A stretch of DNA of 64,000 nucleotides from Takifugu bimaculatus (GCA_004026145.2 CP034995.1:8629887-8693886); one strand, 5' to 3'. Positions 45,621 through 57,400 are shown, numbered from the stretch's first letter. A program made the numbers and translations. Notes: generated by a model not told the origin, from the letters alone.

Positions 45621-48600
45621 TTAATCGTCGTCTTCATCGTCGTCCTCGTCGTCTTCGTCCTCGGGGTCCCGCTTTCTCTTCTCGCCCTTGCCGGCGTCTG
45701 CTTCTGGGGGGGCGGGGGGGGAGCAAAGCGGTTCGACGCACCCGTTAGACTCTTTATTGACGTCAGTTCAATATTAAATATTCCCCAGTCTTATCTGAGT
45801 GGTTTGAGTATGTTTAACTGGGCATTAACTGGTCAATGACATGACGCCTCTAAGTAACCAGCAGGGGTCAGTAAATTCTGTTAAATTCAAGACAATAAAT
45901 CTGCTATTTGTTGGTCGTTGACCTTGAAATCTGAAGGTCAGGGAGCTTCCAGCAGCTTTCCCGATTAACAGGATATTAGCTTTGTGGAACTCTTCTACAG
46001 TCAACATTGGCTTGGTCTTGTGGACTGCTACACATACCATCATCTTCGTCGTCGTCATCGTCGTCCTCTTCGTCCACCTCTCCATCCTGAGCGAAATCTT
46101 CCTCCTTCAGAACAAACCAGCCCGATCAGAAACAACTCCAACTTTAATCCAAAAGGCCGAGGACAAAATAAGAGGCAGCGCATTACCTCATCTTCTCCGC
46201 TGACCTCATCATCGTCCTCCTCTCCTTCCACCTCCTCTTCGTCTTCCTCGTCGTCCTCTTCCTCGTCAAAGTCCTCTTCTTCTCCGTCCTCGTCGTCCTC
46301 CTCCTCTCCTTCTGCAACGCAAACAGAACCGTGGGTCACCGTGGCTGGAGTTTCCCCCAGAGGGACAAACCGGGGTCCTTACCTTCGTCTTCGTCATCGT
46401 CGGTGCCGTCTCCGTCGACCTCTCCGTCCGAGTCGGACGCTTCCCTGTCCTCTATGTCGTAACCATCCAGGTAGGTGAGCTGGGGCAGCAGCTTGAACAC
46501 GCTCTCTCTGTAGTCGTTGAGGTTTGTCACTTCACAGTTAAACAGGTCCAAGCTCTTCAGGTTTTCCAGCTTTTTCTGTCCACACGTAGCAGAGAACGGA
46601 GTATTTATTACAACAGAATATCACTTCAACACCCCACATTGCTGCATCCTTGTTGCTTCATTGAGTCATTTTAATAGTAAATACAGTCATTTCTGGCAAG
46701 TTTGAGCTCTTCCGAACCACTTCGCGCCTAAAAAAAGAGCTGTGAGATAAGCTAACAATAGAAAGACAGCGTGTCCGGCGGGTACATACCAAAGGTTCCA
46801 ACGTGCTCATGTCTTTCAACTTGTTGCCACTCAGGTTTAGATGTCTGAGGTTGGGGAGTTTTTCTGCTAAAACATCAAGGCCGCTACTGATTCTGTTGTC
46901 GCTCAGCTCCAGCTGAAAGACAGCGAAACACGGTGGTTATTCCAGATTGGATCCACTGGATGCAACATGAGGACCAGGCACAAAAGGTGGTTACCTTTTT
47001 GAGTTTTGCTAGTTTGGGGAGGTTGGCGACTGACACTAAACCGACATTTATCAAACTGAGGAACTCCAGGTTGACAAACTCTTCTGTGAGGCCTTGGATT
47101 TTTCCTTCAGTTGATCGACAATTGTCCAGCACAAGTTCTCGTACCTAAAAAAAACCAAAGCATTTATTTTATGAGGAGTCCCTTAAGTGTGACCATTCTC
47201 ATTCATGCACATGTCACAATAATAACAGCCGACTGAATTTAGAATGTGCTTAAATTATCAAAGAAATAAAGTGATTGTGCGGACACGTGTGAAAGAAAGC
47301 AGCATTTCACAATGGTCTTTATTAGGGGGGGGGGGGGGCTCTGCAAAAATAATCAACACGTTGGGAAGTTGTCGCGAAACATTAGAAAACCCAGTGAAAA
47401 GGCGGAGTAAGCCTGGCTCCATTAAAACCAGCACCGGTTGCGCAATCCAGCGCCGCACACGCACTTGGAACACGCACACAAAAAAAAAAGTTGTTGACAA
47501 ACGGCAAAGAACACGACTTCTTGCTTTAAAAATCGCCCTAAATGGACACCGTGTCTCCGCCTGAAACACTCGCGGGTCGTTGTGAACTTCCTCTGCGGAC
47601 GGTGGCTGCGTGAAACAGCCCCTTTGTGCACACGCACGGAGCCGCGGCGGCACTAATGGTGGGCACTAATGACAAACGCAATGATTTTCGGCGCGCTAGC
47701 TTGCTACATGCTAGCCGTTGCCCCCTTTTAAACGCTGCCGTGCCGAGGAGCAGCCCGACGAGCCCGTCCGCCCGCCATTAGCAAACCCAACAGCAGCGGG
47801 AAGGATTGCGAATACACCCCTCGTAAAGATGTGACTTTTTTTCCCCTTAACGCCAGCTTTCAGTTTGGGAAGTGGAATATTCTTTGTCGTCGAGCGAACG
47901 GCCGATACCGCCCGTTTATCGCAGGGCTCGGCGTCGTTTTCGGGGCGAAATGGCGAAGGGAATATATTGAGAACGGAAATTTAGTAAAAACAAAGATGGA
48001 GACAGTTCCTTTCTCCCAGAGCTTCAAAGACGACAGAATGACAACATGGCGACTCCTGAGATACAGTATACAGTCCTCTGAACACTCCAGAGGCACACAG
48101 TGGTATTTGGAAAGCCGATTAACCGCTATTATACACCACCGAAGACGATTTTTTTTTCGTGTTAAATCAGGGTTTTATGCGTGCATGAGTCGAGCCGGGA
48201 CGCCGGCGGTCGAGTGTTTGAGTGCCCACGCAGCAAGCGAGGCGCACCGGATCTCCGCGTCATTCGAGCAGCCTGGCCCGGTTATTGGAGCCGCCGGCCA
48301 ACGAACCCATCTGTTCGGCTACAAATGCTCCGCTCCGCTCCGAGGGCGACAGACTGACGGACAAAACTCGGTGTTTTCGCGCGTTAGGAGGGGGTTATAC
48401 ATTTGGACATTTTGGCGTGTTTGGAGCAGCGTAGCCACGGGGGGAATATGGCGGGAACGAATGCGAAGTTAGGGGGGCTGCTGTCTGGTTGGGACCGCCG
48501 ATCGTCGCGAACCGGGGCGGCTTATTGGGATAAATATGCGATGCTTGGACGGGGGGTCAAAACACTCTTTTGGATGGCGACACAGGTCGCCAGATATTTT

Positions 48601-49504
48601 AAGGGGAATTTGGCCGCGGCGCGCTCGACTCTAAACTTGCGATTTGTTGCAGCCGAAAGGCGGTTTTGGCCAAAACGCGGACGCCGGTTGTTGCTAGTTT
48701 ATATTTTCGGCCGATCGGTGCTTAATTGTCACGGTGTGGATGACTCGTGAATCAAGTGACTTTTGTTGTCTCTGCTGGATCTGGTCGCTTCGGATCGCTG
48801 CTAATCTACTCCGCCAAAAAGAGAGCAATCTTTCCACGGTTCCCCGGCGCACCTTTGACGCGTTTACGGTCGAAATCGGGCTCTCTCTTCTTTCTTTCTT
48901 TCTTTCTTTTTTGCAGCCGAACGCATCGGAGTTGTAAAGAATAATCCGGAATTCAAAACGCGCCCCGTTATAGCAGTTAGGCTAGCAGCAAACATGGCTC
49001 CCAGTGTCTGTATTAAACGTACCGCTCGGGATGCCAGACGCGCTACGGTTCGAAATGGTCCCGATTTGGCGTTAAAAGAAGTTTACTAATTGTGTTCCGA
49101 CGAAGGACCCGGGCTGGATCCTGCGTGCAGCGCTGAGCAAAGAGGCTACGAAACGGTTAAAGCGCCGCAATAATGCCAGCGAGCAGGGGAATCGCCGTCT
49201 CAAAGTAACGATTGAATTTTAGCTTTCCTCGTCTGGTTGCCACATACGCCCAAACCCGAACGGTTTGAAGAATAAGGCTGTTGTGCGAGTGTTTTCCGCC
49301 CTGCTACCAGCGCGAAAAGGGGGCAATGTAAAGCCCATGTGGTCACCATTGCGTTAGCCGCACAGGTCACTCGCAAAGCAGAAAAAGTAGCAAGCTGGCT
49401 AACGAGGCTAGCCAGAAAACTAAGGGATGGTTTTAAAAAGCACGACTCACATCAGACGGTGTCCTGTTTCTTAGCTCCAAGTGGATCCTCCTTTTCATTT
49501 CCAT
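45621..49504 (-). CDS. anp32b: Acidic leucine-rich nuclear phosphoprotein 32B
   Basis: ANP32 proteins are nuclear histone chaperones, PP2A regulators and mRNA-export adaptors. Exons on the minus strand: 49504-49451, 47144-46995, 46912-46790, 46575-46383, 46311-46187, 46104-46038, 45703-45621. Phases agree; 264 residues. The start exon reads MEMKRRIHLELRNRTPSD and joins VRELVLDNCRSTEGKI. Leucine-rich repeats follow (LEFLSLINVGL, LNLSGNKLKD), then the LRRCT segment YRESVFKLLPQLTYLDGYD, a low-complexity Asp/Glu tail from about residue 160 and a KRKR nuclear localisation signal near 246-249. NLEFLSLINVGL and VRELVLDNC favour 32B over 32A. This region of ANP32 proteins is known as a host cofactor for influenza polymerase in birds and mammals; nothing here bears on that. 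The gene is tail to tail with coro2a, and the CORO2A-ANP32B pairing is shared with human 9q22.33; a related CORO2B-ANP32A pair exists on human 15q. Confidence 0.95.
45858..45870 (+). promoter_or_regulatory. CTCF-like motif in an anp32b intron
   Basis: CCAGCAGGGGTCA matches the CTCF core at 12 of 13 positions. Weak by itself. Confidence 0.2.
47145..49450 (-). other. CpG-rich first intron of anp32b
   Basis: From about 47640 to 49450 CpG is frequent, far above the surrounding AT-rich DNA, and the island continues over exon 1. It contains several long spurious open frames on both strands, as GC-rich DNA does. A CTTT microsatellite lies near 48888-48910. I found no additional exon. Intron-located islands of this size often mark a promoter plus downstream regulatory region. 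Confidence 0.5.
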
Positions 49505-50578
49505 CTCGCCCTGGGAAAGTTAAACTTTTCTCTCTCGGGTTTTGGTGGGATCTTCAGTCCGAAGGCAGAGATGCCCTAACGGAGGGAGAATATAGGACTG
49601 TATAATGAACTGAGCCTAACGCTAAGTTAGTCGGAGAGAGGAGAAACCATGGAGGGAAACGGGACTGAAACAAAATATATGCTCAACAGCGCCATCTGCG
49701 GCCGCAGACGGCCATCGCAGCTACAAATGCATTGCAGTCACCAAACATGACGCTGCCCCTTAATGTGCTCTGGTGCAGTTTATTCCTGCAAGGAATGTGG
49801 TGTGTTGTGTTTGTTGTAGACGCGCTCGTTTGTGCGCGGGCGTGCGTGCGTGTGAAGCGAGTCGCCCGCTGAAATACACAAAACATTTGTAAAAAAATAT
49901 ATATAATAATAATAATGTGAATGTGGGTTATGTGGTGAACTTTGTCCGATTAAAACTTAATAAAAGTTCAGTGACCTTTGGTGTGTCTTTTTTGTGTGTG
50001 TGCGCGTTTCGTTATGTTACAATGTGGAATGTGAGGCACGATTCTGAAACATTTCTTTTGTTTTTTCCCCAAAAACGGGTTATTGGTGCGATTATAACCT
50101 GTTGTCTAGGCGGCCACAGGTGAGTTCGCTGCTTTGTTTGGGACGAATTTGATCAATAAAGGTCATGATGAATGAATCGAGTGGCCCCTTGGTTTCATTG
50201 ATGCCAAATTCTTTCGGACACGTGTGTTTGCCATGCAGTAAAGAGAGCATTGTATATTCAGGGAGAGGGACATTCCCTCCCACCCACCCCCTTACTTCCT
50301 GAGACACTAGACCCTTAAACGTGGAAGCCAAGGCCTTTATATTTATCAGTTTCCATTGGTGACGATTAGCTTTGCTTCTGAAATAAATTCTTTGTCAGTC
50401 TGCTGAAAGATTAGTTAAACAAGAGAAGTAATTCAAACTATAATCCCACCCATCTATAGCTGGGTCAGACGTATTAAATAATCCATATTTGGGTATTTAG
50501 GGAGTTAAATGTGAGCTACACAAGAACCATTTGGATAAGAGGGGAATTAAATCAGTGTCTAGCAATGTGGCGGTGTCG

Positions 50579-50591
50579 CCAGAAGAGGGCG
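50579..50591 (+). promoter_or_regulatory. CTCF-like motif between anp32b and hemgn
   Basis: CCAGAAGAGGGCG matches the CTCF core at 12 of 13 positions, and the following CTG is also common at real sites. It separates a housekeeping gene from an erythroid one. Confidence 0.35.
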
Positions 50592-50634
50592 CTGTAGCAC
50601 CTGCTTTGACGTGGGTTCCATTGTTCGGCCGCAG

Positions 50635-50635
<1 letters not shown>

Positions 50636-50726
<91 letters not shown>

Positions 50727-50742
50727 GTGTGTGTGTGTGTGT
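50636..50742 (+). repeat. Long GT microsatellite
   Basis: About 53 GT units with a single GC interruption near 50721. Length is likely polymorphic and hard to assemble. Confidence 0.97.
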
Positions 50743-51130
50743 GATAGAGAGAGCCTTTGATAACAATCATCTGCTGCTGGCTGACTTTCACTGACTCCAC
50801 AACTGACTCCATGTCGGAGCTGACGTGGGTGTGTTTGTCTACCATAGTTCCAGTTTCTATTCAAACATGACATCTGGAGGGTCGGCTCACGTCAACGCCA
50901 TTATTGCAATGGGGAAAATAAAAATGAAAAACAGGCACACAACATGAGTAAACCCGAATAATTCTGACTGAACTTCAGTTCTGATATAATCCTCGAAGTG
51001 TGTGTTGCGGAATTCAAACGGCAGAACCTCCACACACCCCTCAAACCCCCACAGTGCTGCAGGCAACTGGCAGTTAAGTGTTATTTTCTCTGTTTGACAG
51101 GTTCTTTCTTCGCCAAATAGCTCCTTCACT

Positions 51131-51135
51131 TTCTT

Positions 51136-51188
<53 letters not shown>
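51131..51188 (+). repeat. Compound CT-CA microsatellite
   Basis: A CT run of about 28 bases (51131-51158) passes directly into about 14 CA units (51159-51188), upstream of hemgn. Confidence 0.95.
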
Positions 51189-51191
<3 letters not shown>

Positions 51192-51254
51192 CGGGGCTCA
51201 ATGTGTTGTGAGCAGATTGAGAACACACCCCAACTGAGCGTTTCCCCACCTGTG

Positions 51255-51261
51255 AGATAAG
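51255..51261 (+). promoter_or_regulatory. GATA site upstream of hemgn
   Basis: AGATAAG, the preferred GATA1 site, 484 bases before the hemgn start codon, with an E-box (CACCTG) four bases upstream of it. Mammalian hemogen is a GATA1 target. A second AGATAA lies at 51649-51654, about 90 bases before the ATG. Confidence 0.45.
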
Positions 51262-51648
51262 GCTCCTGGATTTAATGTTTTATCTAATCTCTCAGAAAGA
51301 ACACTTTATTAGAAATAAATGCTGTTCAAGAACCCTGTTAGAACTTTATGAAGCTTTACTGGTTCCACACTTATCAACTCTCCAGCTTTGTCAGAGTCAA
51401 TGTAATCACCATTTCTGTGCAGTTACTTTGATGCCATTTTCTACATGTTTTTTTCCTTTTCTTTAATTACCGGCCCACATCTTCACTTTATTGCCCCCTT
51501 TTCTGGCACAGACAGTGTAGATATTTTCACCCACAGCAGCGTCAGCGGGCTGCTTTTCTGTCTCCGTCTGTGCCAACCCCTCCAGCTTTACAAATATGAT
51601 AAGACCCAGACTGCAAGAACTCTCCCAACTCTATGGTAATGGTTAACC

Positions 51649-51654
51649 AGATAA
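51649..51654 (+). promoter_or_regulatory. Proximal GATA site of hemgn
   Basis: AGATAA about 90 bases upstream of the hemgn ATG, in a position expected for a proximal promoter. Short motif; supportive only together with the distal site. Confidence 0.4.
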
Positions 51655-51744
51655 TTCATTTGGGGGTGGGAATAGAGAACAGTCAGACGTTAGTCTGTAG
51701 TCGCGCCATAAATGAGTTCAACTCATTCATAGCCGGGACGCAGC

Positions 51745-53178
51745 ATGGAGGATCCCTTTCAGCAGAAGAGAAAGGAGTCGCCATATAAAGACCAGAATGA
51801 GGAACAAGGTTAAATTTCATGTTCTTTTCTTGTTAATTGCCTTTTCTTTTAGTTTTTTCTGTTAAGTTCCTTTCGCTCCAAGCATCAAGGAGCTGGGTAA
51901 TTCGTTTGCAAGCACTGGCAGTTCAGATATTTTAAAGCTGAAGAAAAGGTCCCTGAAGTGGTTTGATTGCGCCATTTGCCTCACGTTTCTGTTTCGCAGG
52001 TGGGATCCGGCGACGTCTGAGGGACAGGGACCTTCTCAGGAAGAGGAAGGCCGAAGCAGAAGAGAAGGAGACTAACCAGTGGGTTTATGGGTAAATTTAT
52101 GGACAAAGTTAGTGCAGTGACCTACATTTACAGTGGCGCCCATCTGGATTTGCTCTCACAGGTTTACCAAATTCGGTGTCTTGTCTGTAGAAATGTCTCT
52201 CATCTGCTGTCCCTGCATATTGTGTCAACCTTATCAGCCGCTTATCGTTGCTCTGCTTTAAACTCGCGGAGCAAAAGGAAGCCAAAGGTTGCTCTGGTGT
52301 TTAAGTTGACTGGTTCCCGGTCAAGGACTTTGTACTATTATGCTTTGCTCACAAAGCGCTAATATCAACAGCCACTCTTGCTGAGCTTGTTCTGCTACTT
52401 CCAGAGAGGAGAGCCCGACAAAGAGGCGCACGGGGAACAACGGCGGCGCGAAGAAGAGGGGGAGGCCCAGGAAGGCCGAGCCTGAGCAGGAGATATCTGC
52501 CGCTCAGGAAGAGGCGGCGGTGGCAGCAGGGCCTGCAGTGGTGGCGTCTGAACCTGTTCAGATCAACCCAGATCAGACCTTCTTCACTCTGACTGCCGTG
52601 GAGTCCCAGGCGGCATCTGTCACCGCTGCTCCCCTGCCAGTGTTTGGATCAGTCCAGAGCTTCACCCCTTCTACCAACCTGACTCAGGCGCCCTCAGTTC
52701 TTGCCGCAGCTCCCACCAAAGTTCCAGGCGAAGGTCAATTCCCCGTCCAGGTAGAGACTCCCGCTTCAGCTCCAGATGATCCGGTCCTCATCCAAGCCCC
52801 TGCCCCAGCTGCACCTCCAGCTGCAGATGTCAGGTCCTCCCGCAGCTCCCAATGAGATGCAGGAACAGGACAAGGAGGGCCAGGTCACCATTGAGGATGT
52901 GGGCCCAGATGAGGAGGAAGATCTCTCAGTCTCCCAAACCAAAAGAGCAGAGGAAGGTAACCAGGTGGAAATATAGACTTCCAGAAGATTGTCTGGTGCA
53001 AATGTTAAAATAGTAAAAGATCTTTCACCTTATCCGTATTGCTCCTTTTTATTTTTTATTTTTAGATGTGAAAGAAACAGCATCAGCTGACATGAATGAA
53101 CAAAGCAAAATGCCCTCAGCTCCCAGCTTCTCCTCGCCACCTCCTCCACAAGAATATGTGTCGGAAAACTTGCTCTGA
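51745..53178 (+). CDS. hemgn: Hemogen, fish form
   Basis: Hemogen is a nuclear regulator of blood-cell differentiation and a GATA1 target. Exons: 51745-51808, 52000-52090, 52405-52750, 52821 (or 52827)-52956, 53066-53178. Joined this way they give 249 (247) residues with all phases consistent. The diagnostic part is RDRDLLRKRKAEAEEKETNQ followed by WVYG, which matches human hemogen NRELLRKRKAEVHEKETSQWLFG almost letter by letter; nearby human genes ANP32B and TRMO are the same neighbours. Then come KRRTGNN and KKRGRPRK, an AT-hook-like motif; a Pro/Ala-rich middle; an acidic patch (EDVGPDEEEDLSVSQ); and a Pro-rich end. The mammalian protein is longer and its middle quite different, so only the N-terminal block is clearly homologous. 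Uncertain point: without the 70-76 nt mini-intron starting at 52751, exon 3 runs into a stop at 52853, so either that intron or a one-base frame error exists. Confidence 0.82.
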
Positions 53179-54413
53179 TTCACTGTGTCCAAGTGTAATT
53201 TTATTTAGAGGAACCAGCATTCGCAGTTTGAATAAGTACAACTGTGGTTAGCATGTTGAAAAGACCAAACATGTGGAGACTCACTTTACAAATGTATAGA
53301 TTCATTATTTATGAATTATTTTATTTTGGTGTGTGCTTAAAAAGAAAGTCTATAAAGGTCTGTATGTTCCATTCTGTCTTTATTAGCATAAAAAAATAGA
53401 TTTATTTGTTTAAGTATATACATGCTAATAATCTCTGTTTCTCCTATATTTTAATCCTGGATTTATTTGATTGCATTATTGTAACTTTATAATATACAGT
53501 ATGGAATTATGTGTTGCGTTTTCATTGTTATCTCTACCAGTCTCTCAAATACAGTTGAGAAATAGTGCAATTAATAATAGAGCATCAAAAACAAAATTAT
53601 ATTTCTCAATGTATAAAAAAGGGTGACTAGCTCAATATCTTCTTAGATGTATAATTTCTAGGGAATAAGAGCATTTTGACATTGAATATGTACATGAAGC
53701 TAAACTATATAGTTTAATAGCTTGTTAGTCCGGCATTCTGTTTCATTTGGTATGGCGTGCATATACACTATATAGTCAGTGTGAATTTGAAATTTTTGCA
53801 AAATGAAAATGATCTTGAAGTTCTGTTATTTGTAGCTGCTCCTTCAAGATATTTGAATACATCTTTTTTAATGTCATGAAGTACATTAAAGGAGTATTTA
53901 AACCTTGTATTAATTATAGTATTATTGGATTAGCAGTGTAAATGCTCCATAAACTGTTTTGTGATAAAATTCCGTACATGCAGGTTAAATGTACAGTATT
54001 TGTATCTTGAAGAATATTGGTTTATCTAAGCCTAAACCGAAACACTGCAAATACATTTCTGTCAAAAAATACATTTAACAATGACTGACATCTGCTGGAC
54101 ACGTGTAGTATTACATTTATATAAATAATATAATGTTGGTAAATTAATTTCTGCGATTTAGGTATAAATGGGATTCGTAAGTACTAGAAACGGTGCAAGA
54201 GGCTAAACGAAATAATATTGGAATATTTCCAAGAAATGCATTTTATTTTTTCGTAATGTCACGTGAGACAGCTTCACCGGAAGTTCAACGCAGTACTTCC
54301 GAACACACGTGAGGGGCTGCGTTCGTGTCAGTGCGGTGTATTCCTGCTTCCTAACACTTAACTTATTGAACAGCTGTCAGTTTCATTTTAAATCTGTTTC
54401 TTTAATCGCAAAA
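53179..54413 (+). other. hemgn 3' untranslated region and trmo promoter
   Basis: Very AT-rich. No coding exon seen. There is no canonical AATAAA; an ATTAAA at 53885-53890 is the best poly(A) candidate for hemgn. The last 170 bases hold the trmo promoter elements. Confidence 0.45.
54259..54301 (+). promoter_or_regulatory. trmo promoter elements: E-box and paired ETS sites
   Basis: TCACGTGA at 54259-54266 (USF/TFE type E-box), ACCGGAAGT at 54276-54284 and the inverted ACTTCCG at 54295-54301 (ETS/GABP type), all 110-155 bases before the trmo ATG. Closely spaced, oppositely oriented ETS sites are typical of TATA-less housekeeping promoters that bind GABP. Confidence 0.6.
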
Positions 54414-57400
54414 ATGGGTCCCGTGGGTGATTGCTGCCGCGAAAACATCGACAAAGTGAACCAGCAAGTTTCTGTGATGAGAAAGGAAATCAAGAATCTC
54501 AGGTGTGTTTACGTTGCGTGCAATGATTTACTTAAAATTAATTGTGCCCCAAAACTTTGGCACTCTGTTCTTCTAAATAAATCCTAAGTGTTATTTTGAT
54601 CAGCCATAATCGTTGGCAAAAAATTGTACTCATTTATATAGTTAGTAAGTATTGTTTATATATGCGGTGTGTTTTGAACAGGCAGATGTTGGACAGCGCA
54701 ATCAGAGCTAACCGCAAACACATGATGGCCATTCAGTCCAGTGTGTCAACGAGTGGACTCAGACAGTCCTGGGGAGAGCAAACAACACCCTCACCTGCAC
54801 CAGATCTATCACAGGCTGCATTAGAGAGGGGTAATCTTTAATCCGCAACACGTCCCACAATTTAGGCATATCCAAAACATTCAATATACATCACAGAATA
54901 CAAAACACCCTTTCTCTTGTCATTTAGCAAATAGATATCCTTGTTAAAGAATTTAACGTAATCTATTTTGTTTTCTTAAGTCAGTATAACTCTAACTAGC
55001 ATATCTCATTTTCAAACAATGGTCAGTAATTTTAGAACATGTGTAGCATATACATTTTTCCAGTCTTTTTCCAGTAGTAGCCTTTTTGAAAAGTATTGAT
55101 GAAATCATCTGCATTGTTGTAACATTACAGGAAACGTCCAGACAGTCCCCATCGGTTACATCAGTTCCTGTTTCTCTGTCAAAAACGCGACCCCGAGACA
55201 GCCGACCATCTGTGGGCCCTCCAGGGCCGAACTGCGCATCCAGCAGAGTGTCTTCAATAACCCTGAGCATTCTCTGTTCGGCCTGGAGCACTACTCCCAC
55301 ATCTGGTAGTACACATACAGTTGCTTCATTTAGTGCATGAAAGTATCCAAGGATGAATTGGTATGTGCTAAATTGCATTTTCGTCAACACATTCGGGATG
55401 ATCGCGTGTTGCTTACATGACTGCCTCAATCCAACCGTCACTGGACAACTGAAGTGCATATGAATGGGATGGTGTTCTCCTCAGCCGACTAAGACACAAA
55501 GATAACGTGACTGGAAATCGATTCGTTCCGGCATGAATACGTCTTAATTGGAGTTAAAATAGGAAACGCACGTGTACGTGCTTAACAAACCCCGCGCTGG
55601 CATATGACCCTGGAACACAAGCATTCAAGAAAGCTGTGCATCTTATTAGTGAAGCATACATTACGTACGAGATGAGTAAATCTGTATGATTACCCATCTT
55701 CCTGTTGTTAGGTAATGCCAGGTTTGCAGCCTAACTCCAGTTGGTTATTATGTGGTGCAATATGTCAACCTGTAAAGAGGACTGAATTAAGCAGCAGAAA
55801 GGATGCATATCGCCCCCTAGTGTTGAGGAGGAAGACATCTTCCTGTCTTCACATTCTCCGTCGCATGTAAACTGGGACAAGGGCCAAATTCTAATGCGAT
55901 GCCAAATTCCAATCAGACTGCATTTAAGTGTTGGATTTCGCTTCACTTTAAGAGTTTTTAAAACTTCCTCCGTGTTCACATTTTCTATTCCCACTGATCA
56001 TTTTCTGTTTTCTGGTCGTCAGGATTGTCTTTGTCTTCCACAAAAACGGACACCTCAGTTACAAAGCTAAAGTAAAACCTCCAAGACTCGATGGTAAGAA
56101 GGTTGGAGTATACTCAACACGCAGCCCTCATCGACCGAATGCCTTGGGCCTAACGTTAGCTAAACTTGATAAAGTTGAAGGTAAGTGACATCAACAAGGC
56201 AAAAACATCGGAGTAACTTCTGCTTGGCTGAAACAAGCTCATCTAAAATGTTATTTTACAGGTGATACTTTATATCTGTCTGACATTGACATGATCGATG
56301 GCACTCCAGTATTAGATGTCAAGCCCTACATCCCAGAGTACGACTCCCCCCACACCAGGAAGGACCTGGACCCACAGTTGCATGATTTACCATCATGTTC
56401 TGCGTCAGTAGATCATAAATCAGATACAGAGCCTCTATGTGATTCTAAAAGCAAAGAATTTGGTGATGAACACATGGAGGATCTGTTTTCAGAAGGCGTC
56501 CGTGCCGTTGGTCCACTTTCATCTCAAGTGGCTCCTCGGTTTTCCCCCAGCAAAAGCTTAACAAACGTGCTGGAGGATGTCAAAATCTATTTGAACCAGA
56601 GTGACTGTTGTCAGGTGGGTCATGCGAGTGAAGATAAAGCTCCTGTCCCTCCCAAAACTGAACGGCTGGAGTCAACTGCGGGCGATCTAACCTTTGGAGA
56701 AGAGGCCTACAGCACCATCGCTGGCTGGATCAGAGCGCCGCCTGTTGGTAGTCTGGAAGTGCGATTCACACCAAACGCAGAGCGAGAGTTGGCGGAGTTC
56801 CTCCCCTCAGACTTTGCAGGTCAGTTAAAATTTACACTGAATCACAAACAGGTGTATTATTTTTGTCCTTGAGAGGGCTTGATTATTAAAATGTCAAACA
56901 TTTTTACTTGTACTTTACTGGCGTATTTTTATTCTGCTAAATTAATCTCAAAATGTGCTGTGATTTCAAGTATTTTACTTCTCTACTTCCATTTAATAAT
57001 GTCACTTGTGACTGAAATATGTTTTTCTATTTACCGGTACACAGACTTTTCTGACTCAGAATTATGACACTAACCACACTATCTCGGTCCTCTTCTATAG
57101 GAAGCCACTAAAAATTTAATAGGAATTTATCCATAACCACAAATACAATGTCAACTATGCAATAAAGAATCATAAACGTCATCCCCTTTCCGTCTAACAA
57201 TGCGACATGTCACACAGGGTCTGGAGAGACCAACAAACCCAAGTTCAAGTTTCTGCACAGCACAGAGGAGGCGGCTGCTGCCATCAGCGGGGTGCTGTCA
57301 GCTGATCCAAGGTCAGTCTATAGGAGGAATCGCTGCAGAGACAGACTCTTTTTCTTTACCTTGGACACAGCTCACGTCACCTGCTGGTTTGGAGACGGGT

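Larger units (their letters stand above)
49505..51744. other. anp32b-hemgn divergent spacer
   Basis: Left part: anp32b 5' untranslated region and promoter (CpG-rich to about 49870, including a NotI-type GCGGCCGC near 49700). Middle: AT-rich, with a CTCF-like motif at 50579-50591 and a long GT microsatellite. Right part: hemgn promoter with two GATA motifs. No further exon seen. Confidence 0.5.

Noticed and set aside
47831..48472. 213-codon open frame on the plus strand
   Set aside because: It lies in the CpG island of anp32b intron 1, where stops are rare in all frames. The translation is Arg/Gly-rich without any domain, and no splice or start context supports it.
50531..50873. Several overlapping open frames of Val-Cys or Thr-His repeats
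   Set aside because: All are translations of the long GT microsatellite at 50636-50742.
51131..51188. CRISPR-like or tandem array
   Set aside because: Only a dinucleotide compound microsatellite; no repeat-spacer structure occurs anywhere in the window.
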